Part shown: positions 43,931-43,931 of the stretch, in pieces | How positions within the stretch are numbered: position 1 is the first letter of the stretch | How the letters are laid out: every line of letters begins with the position of its first letter | Assembly (NCBI GenBank): GCA_028716525.1 | Contig: JAQUPQ010000034.1 | Location: forward strand, 1-43,931 | Length of the DNA stretch: 43,931 nucleotides | Source of the DNA: Terriglobia bacterium | GTDB lineage: Bacteria > Acidobacteriota > Terriglobia > JAIQFV01 | Direction of reading: 5' to 3' | Made by a program: the position numbers and the translations under genes | Notes under the pieces: generated by a model | Told to the model about the DNA's origin: nothing | What the model saw: the letters and a program-made list of their open reading frames with translations, nothing else | Databases searched by the model: none

Positions 43931-43931
43931 A

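Overview
This 43.9 kb window looks like a chromosome segment of an Acidobacteriota bacterium, probably of the Terriglobia (Koribacter-like) group. The main evidence is a head-to-tail array of ten ADOP-type (acidobacterial duplicated orphan permease) genes with a PadR regulator. It is supported by sigma-54 promoters, abundant short palindromic intergenic repeats, and an M13 peptidase. All assignments were made by reading the sequence; no database search was possible.

Region 1 (1-10.6 kb) is an accessory island at a tRNA-Arg(TCT) gene. The tRNA (463-539) is preceded by three tandem 147-bp repeats that each carry a broken copy of its 5' half. Partial copies of its 3' half lie at 8880-8926 and 10492-10539, like integration scars. 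Between them lie: a SorC-type regulator divergent from a 31-codon gene with its own ribosome site and terminator; a large serine recombinase with a small translationally coupled partner and a leftover C-terminus of a second recombinase; a four-gene operon of small winged-helix-like paralogs ending in a fusion to a DUF4145-like domain; and a 461-residue protein of unknown function. The stretch 8.6-10.5 kb is non-coding and full of palindromes and tandem repeats.

Region 2 (10.8-13.1 kb) holds one secreted M13 metallopeptidase, convergent with the array.

Region 3 (13.1-41.7 kb, minus strand) is the permease array. A PadR gene lies upstream, followed by ten two-module MacB/FtsX-like permeases of 804-898 residues. 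No ABC ATPase is visible. Six copies share a nearly identical leader. Two of the copies without that leader, and the PadR gene, instead have sigma-54 (-24/-12) promoters. Each of these has a related 17-bp TGT-N11-ACA inverted repeat at exactly the same distance upstream (start coordinate +95). This suggests that one enhancer-binding protein drives PadR and two sub-blocks of the array. It is the most striking signal in the window.

Region 4 (42.0-43.9 kb, plus strand) contains a SRPBCC-fold protein, tRNA-Arg(CCG), an outer-membrane-barrel-like protein, and tRNA-Lys(CTT).
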